Shown piece by piece: positions 20,820 through 21,278 of a stretch of DNA of 21,278 nucleotides. Position numbers and translations under genes: made by a program. Below the pieces are notes generated by a model. The model was not told the origin of the DNA and ran no database searches. It saw nothing but the letters and a program-made list of their open reading frames with translations. The DNA comes from CAYMLQ01 sp964390795 (GTDB taxonomy: Bacteria > Verrucomicrobiota > Kiritimatiellia > RFP12 > UBA1067): contig CAYMLQ010000059.1 of NCBI GenBank assembly GCA_964390795.1, positions 1-21,278 on the forward strand, given 5' to 3'. Positions within the stretch are counted from its first letter, which is position 1, and each line of letters opens with the position of its first letter.

Positions 20820-21278
20820 TTACCAACGTTTCACAAACGCCCGAATTCGCTCCGTGACATAGCTGATCTTCGCCTGGGTCAGGCCGGGGAAGACGCCCAT
20901 GAACAGCGTGTTGTTCATGATGGTGTCGGTGTTCTCAAGGCCGCCGACCACGCGATGCTCGATCGCCGCATAGCCGGGCTGGCGGAGCAGGTTGCCGGCG
21001 AACAGCCCGCGCGTCTCGATCAGGCTCTCGTCGAGGTACTGTGCCAGCTCAACGCGGCTGAAGGGCGCGCCGTCGCGAAGCGTCAGGATATAGGCGAACC
21101 ACGACGGGTCGCTGTGCTCGGTGGCCTGCGGCAGGATAAAGACGTCCTCCAGCCCCCGGAGCCCTTCCGTAATCAGCCGGAAGTTCTCTTTGCGCCGTGC
21201 GGTAAAGGCCTCCAGCTTGTCCATCTGCGCGGCGCCGATGGCGGCCTGCATATCGGTCATCTTCATGTTGTAGCCGAT
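20820..21278 (-). CDS. rfbH: CDP-4-keto-6-deoxy-D-glucose 3-dehydrase (RfbH/DdhC/E1), 3' part
   Basis: The last 152 residues of a DegT-family dehydrase; the frame is open through the right edge of the window. It starts in IGYNMKMTDMQAAIGAAQMD, the sequence that follows the PLP site in this family, and has ATEHSDPSWFAYILTLRD, TRGLFAGNLLRQPGY, and NTDTIMNNTLFMGVFPGLTQ. These are distinctive of RfbH and not of aminotransferases such as ArnB. RfbH removes the C3 hydroxyl of CDP-4-keto-6-deoxyglucose, using PMP and a [2Fe-2S] cluster, with electrons from a reductase. The catalytic His that replaces the usual Lys and most of the cluster cysteines lie outside the window. A reductase gene follows after 119 nt, as expected. 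RfbF and RfbG, which make the substrate, would lie further upstream. Confidence 0.92.
   Translation of the reverse strand: MGYNMKMTDMQAAIGAAQMDKLEAFTARRKENFRLITEGLRGLEDVFILPQATEHSDPSWFAYILTLRDGAPFSRVELAQYLDESLIETRGLFAGNLLRQPGYAAIEHRVVGGLENTDTIMNNTLFMGVFPGLTQAKISYVTERIRAFVKRW

Noticed and set aside
20700..20820. Lost ferredoxin domain hidden in the gap before the reductase
   Set aside because: The gap is 119 nt, taken up by the heptamer array and a stem-loop, and is too short for a domain of about 90 residues.
1..21278. CRISPR array, tRNA or rRNA gene, insertion-sequence transposase
   Set aside because: I saw no spaced direct repeats of CRISPR type, no cloverleaf-like conserved tRNA ends, no rRNA sequence and no transposase motif. 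The tandem repeats are too short and unspaced to be CRISPR.

Overview
The window is a stretch of an LPS O-antigen or other surface-polysaccharide gene cluster from a Gram-negative bacterium. Every gene I can support lies on the minus strand, so transcription runs from right to left. The evidence for this type of locus is a Wzx-type flippase, nucleotide-sugar dehydrogenase, epimerase and aminotransferase enzymes, an RfbH-type 3-dehydrase and a GtrB/CsbB-type glycosyltransferase. The species cannot be named. The moderately high GC, the many toxin-antitoxin modules and the short-period intergenic repeats suggest a free-living or uncultured environmental lineage. The right half looks more GC-rich than the left, as expected of a mosaic locus.

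Right part (21278 to 15988, in transcription order): the 3' end of rfbH (CDP-4-keto-6-deoxyglucose 3-dehydrase), a flavin reductase without a ferredoxin domain, an acylating acetaldehyde dehydrogenase (MhpF/DmpF family), a 4-hydroxy-2-oxovalerate aldolase (MhpE/DmpG family) and a large ThDP enzyme of the acetolactate-synthase family. A 64-codon remnant of a sugar epimerase/reductase follows, joined to the ThDP gene by a GTGA overlap. RfbH plus its reductase should make a CDP-4-keto-3,6-dideoxyhexose. A YerE-like ThDP enzyme could then add a two-carbon branch. The aldolase/dehydrogenase pair between them is not part of the known yersiniose-type route and is the most unusual feature of the window.

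Middle part (15987 to 10999): a recombination-scarred zone. It holds a relic of an AbiEii-type nucleotidyltransferase, an intact MntA/HepT toxin-antitoxin pair, a UDP-glucuronate 4-epimerase, a four-helix-bundle (23S rRNA intervening-sequence) gene that has lost its 5' end exactly at the epimerase stop codon, an intact DUF6922/AbiEii pair and a TviB/WbpO-type UDP-HexNAc 6-dehydrogenase. Short tandem repeats (period 7 and period 9) and a 17-bp direct repeat mark the joints.

Left part (10880 to 1): a tightly packed operon. Its order is an AglD/LPG-synthase-type membrane protein, an ATP-grasp ligase, a membrane-anchored GT2, an NAD-dependent sugar epimerase/dehydratase, two DegT-family aminotransferases (the second WecE-like), a YfhO membrane protein, a Wzx-type flippase and the 5' part of an FkbM methyltransferase that runs off the left edge. 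The first six genes are joined by stop/start overlaps of 1 to 8 nt. The content suggests synthesis of an amino- or acylamino-deoxysugar, its loading onto a polyprenyl carrier by the GT2, flipping, and transfer outside the inner membrane by YfhO. This is inference by analogy with ArnB/ArnC/ArnT and CsbB/YfhO.
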